Assembly (NCBI GenBank): GCA_019636815.1
Contig: JAHBWT010000013.1
Location: 1 to 60,047 of the forward strand
Direction of reading: 5' to 3'
DNA from: Nitrospira sp.
Lineage (GTDB): Bacteria; Nitrospirota; Nitrospiria; Nitrospirales; Nitrospiraceae
DNA length: 60,047 nucleotides
A model generated the notes under the pieces. It made no database searches, was not told where the DNA came from, and saw nothing but the letters and a program-made list of their open reading frames with translations. Both the position numbers and the translations under genes were made by a program. Below are positions 59,921 through 60,047 of this stretch, piece after piece (the first letter of the stretch is position 1; every line of letters begins with the position of its first letter).

Positions 59921-60047
59921 TTAGTACCCGGACTTGGCGTTGGGGTTCACCTGGCTGGGGAACGGATCCAGGATGCTCTTGGGCGCATTATTCCAGATCA
60001 CGTCCGCCAGGTTCGACATCCGGCTCACGATCTGGGCCGCCACGCCA
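59921..60047 (-). CDS. C-terminal end of an unidentified protein
   Basis: A minus-strand frame enters from the right edge and ends in TAA at 59921. It gives 41 residues, including AAQIVSRMSNLADVIWNNAP and SILDPFPSQVNPNAKSGY. GC content and wobble-position G/C bias are higher than in the neighbouring 372-residue gene, suggesting a well-expressed core gene. Too little is present to name it. Confidence 0.6.
   Translation of the reverse strand, partial: GVAAQIVSRMSNLADVIWNNAPKSILDPFPSQVNPNAKSGY

Overview
The window is bacterial chromosome, most consistent with a nitrite-oxidising Nitrospira (Nitrospirota) or a close relative. This rests on the gene repertoire and style: free-standing multi-copy proteins of the protochlorophyllide-reductase-like 'PCP_red' family in a non-phototrophic gene set, a sulfite reductase fused to a TusA domain, a Pal/lipoprotein-like start at the left edge, and moderate-to-high GC. 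It is an inference from recognised families; no marker gene (16S, nxr) lies in the window.

Layout. 1-1061: a lipoprotein cut by the left edge, a 46-residue membrane protein, and tRNA-Arg(TCG). 1125-4153 (-): aroK, aroE, an SDR oxidoreductase and a TrmI-like tRNA methyltransferase. 4250-11188 (+): nfeD and slipin, a sigma-70 factor, lipB, gdhA and two uncharacterised genes. 11339-13978 (-): a DacA-type carboxypeptidase, two small proteins and an FG-GAP lipoprotein. 14554-28501 (-): a long, tightly packed block, yebC-ruvA-(Cys-rich secreted protein)-ruvB-pheA-hisC-aroF-tyrA-aroA-cmk-plsC-rpsA-sppA-HU-PCP_red, which links aromatic amino-acid synthesis to translation and lipid genes. 28639-30284 (-): a His-rich membrane protein and a second PCP_red protein.

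30440-36040 is a scrambled accessory region. It holds a nonsense-mutated integrase-core transposase fragment, a truncated Rhs/YD-repeat gene split by an intact 813-bp IS5/IS427-like element, a four-TM protein directly behind the Rhs C-terminus (candidate immunity protein), 60-bp direct repeats at both ends of a 3.8-kb block, two membrane-anchored coiled-coil proteins, and an IS110 transposase tail.

36114-43581 (-) is an assimilatory sulfate-reduction operon in the order rrf2 regulator-sir/TusA-cysH-trpD2-like-cysD-cysNC. A TTGACA promoter and an inverted-repeat operator candidate sit upstream of the regulator. 43887-48223 (+): a Fis-like regulator, HU, tRNA-Val, then thrS-infC-rpmI-rplT, with infC apparently using the atypical start codon ATC. 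48253-54687 (-): fmt-rsmB-rpe-pheS-pheT, converging on rplT. The PheRS subunits are the archaeal/eukaryotic type, not the usual bacterial type. Initiator tRNA-fMet follows at 54775, divergent from fmt.

54839-58148 is a small island at the 3' end of tRNA-fMet: a 15-bp tRNA-end duplication marks both boundaries, and it carries an HTH-ImmA peptidase plus DUF4411/PIN pair, a PD-(D/E)XK nuclease and a pair of ~56-bp direct repeats. A third, weaker att-like copy lies at 59682. The right edge cuts an unidentified minus-strand gene.
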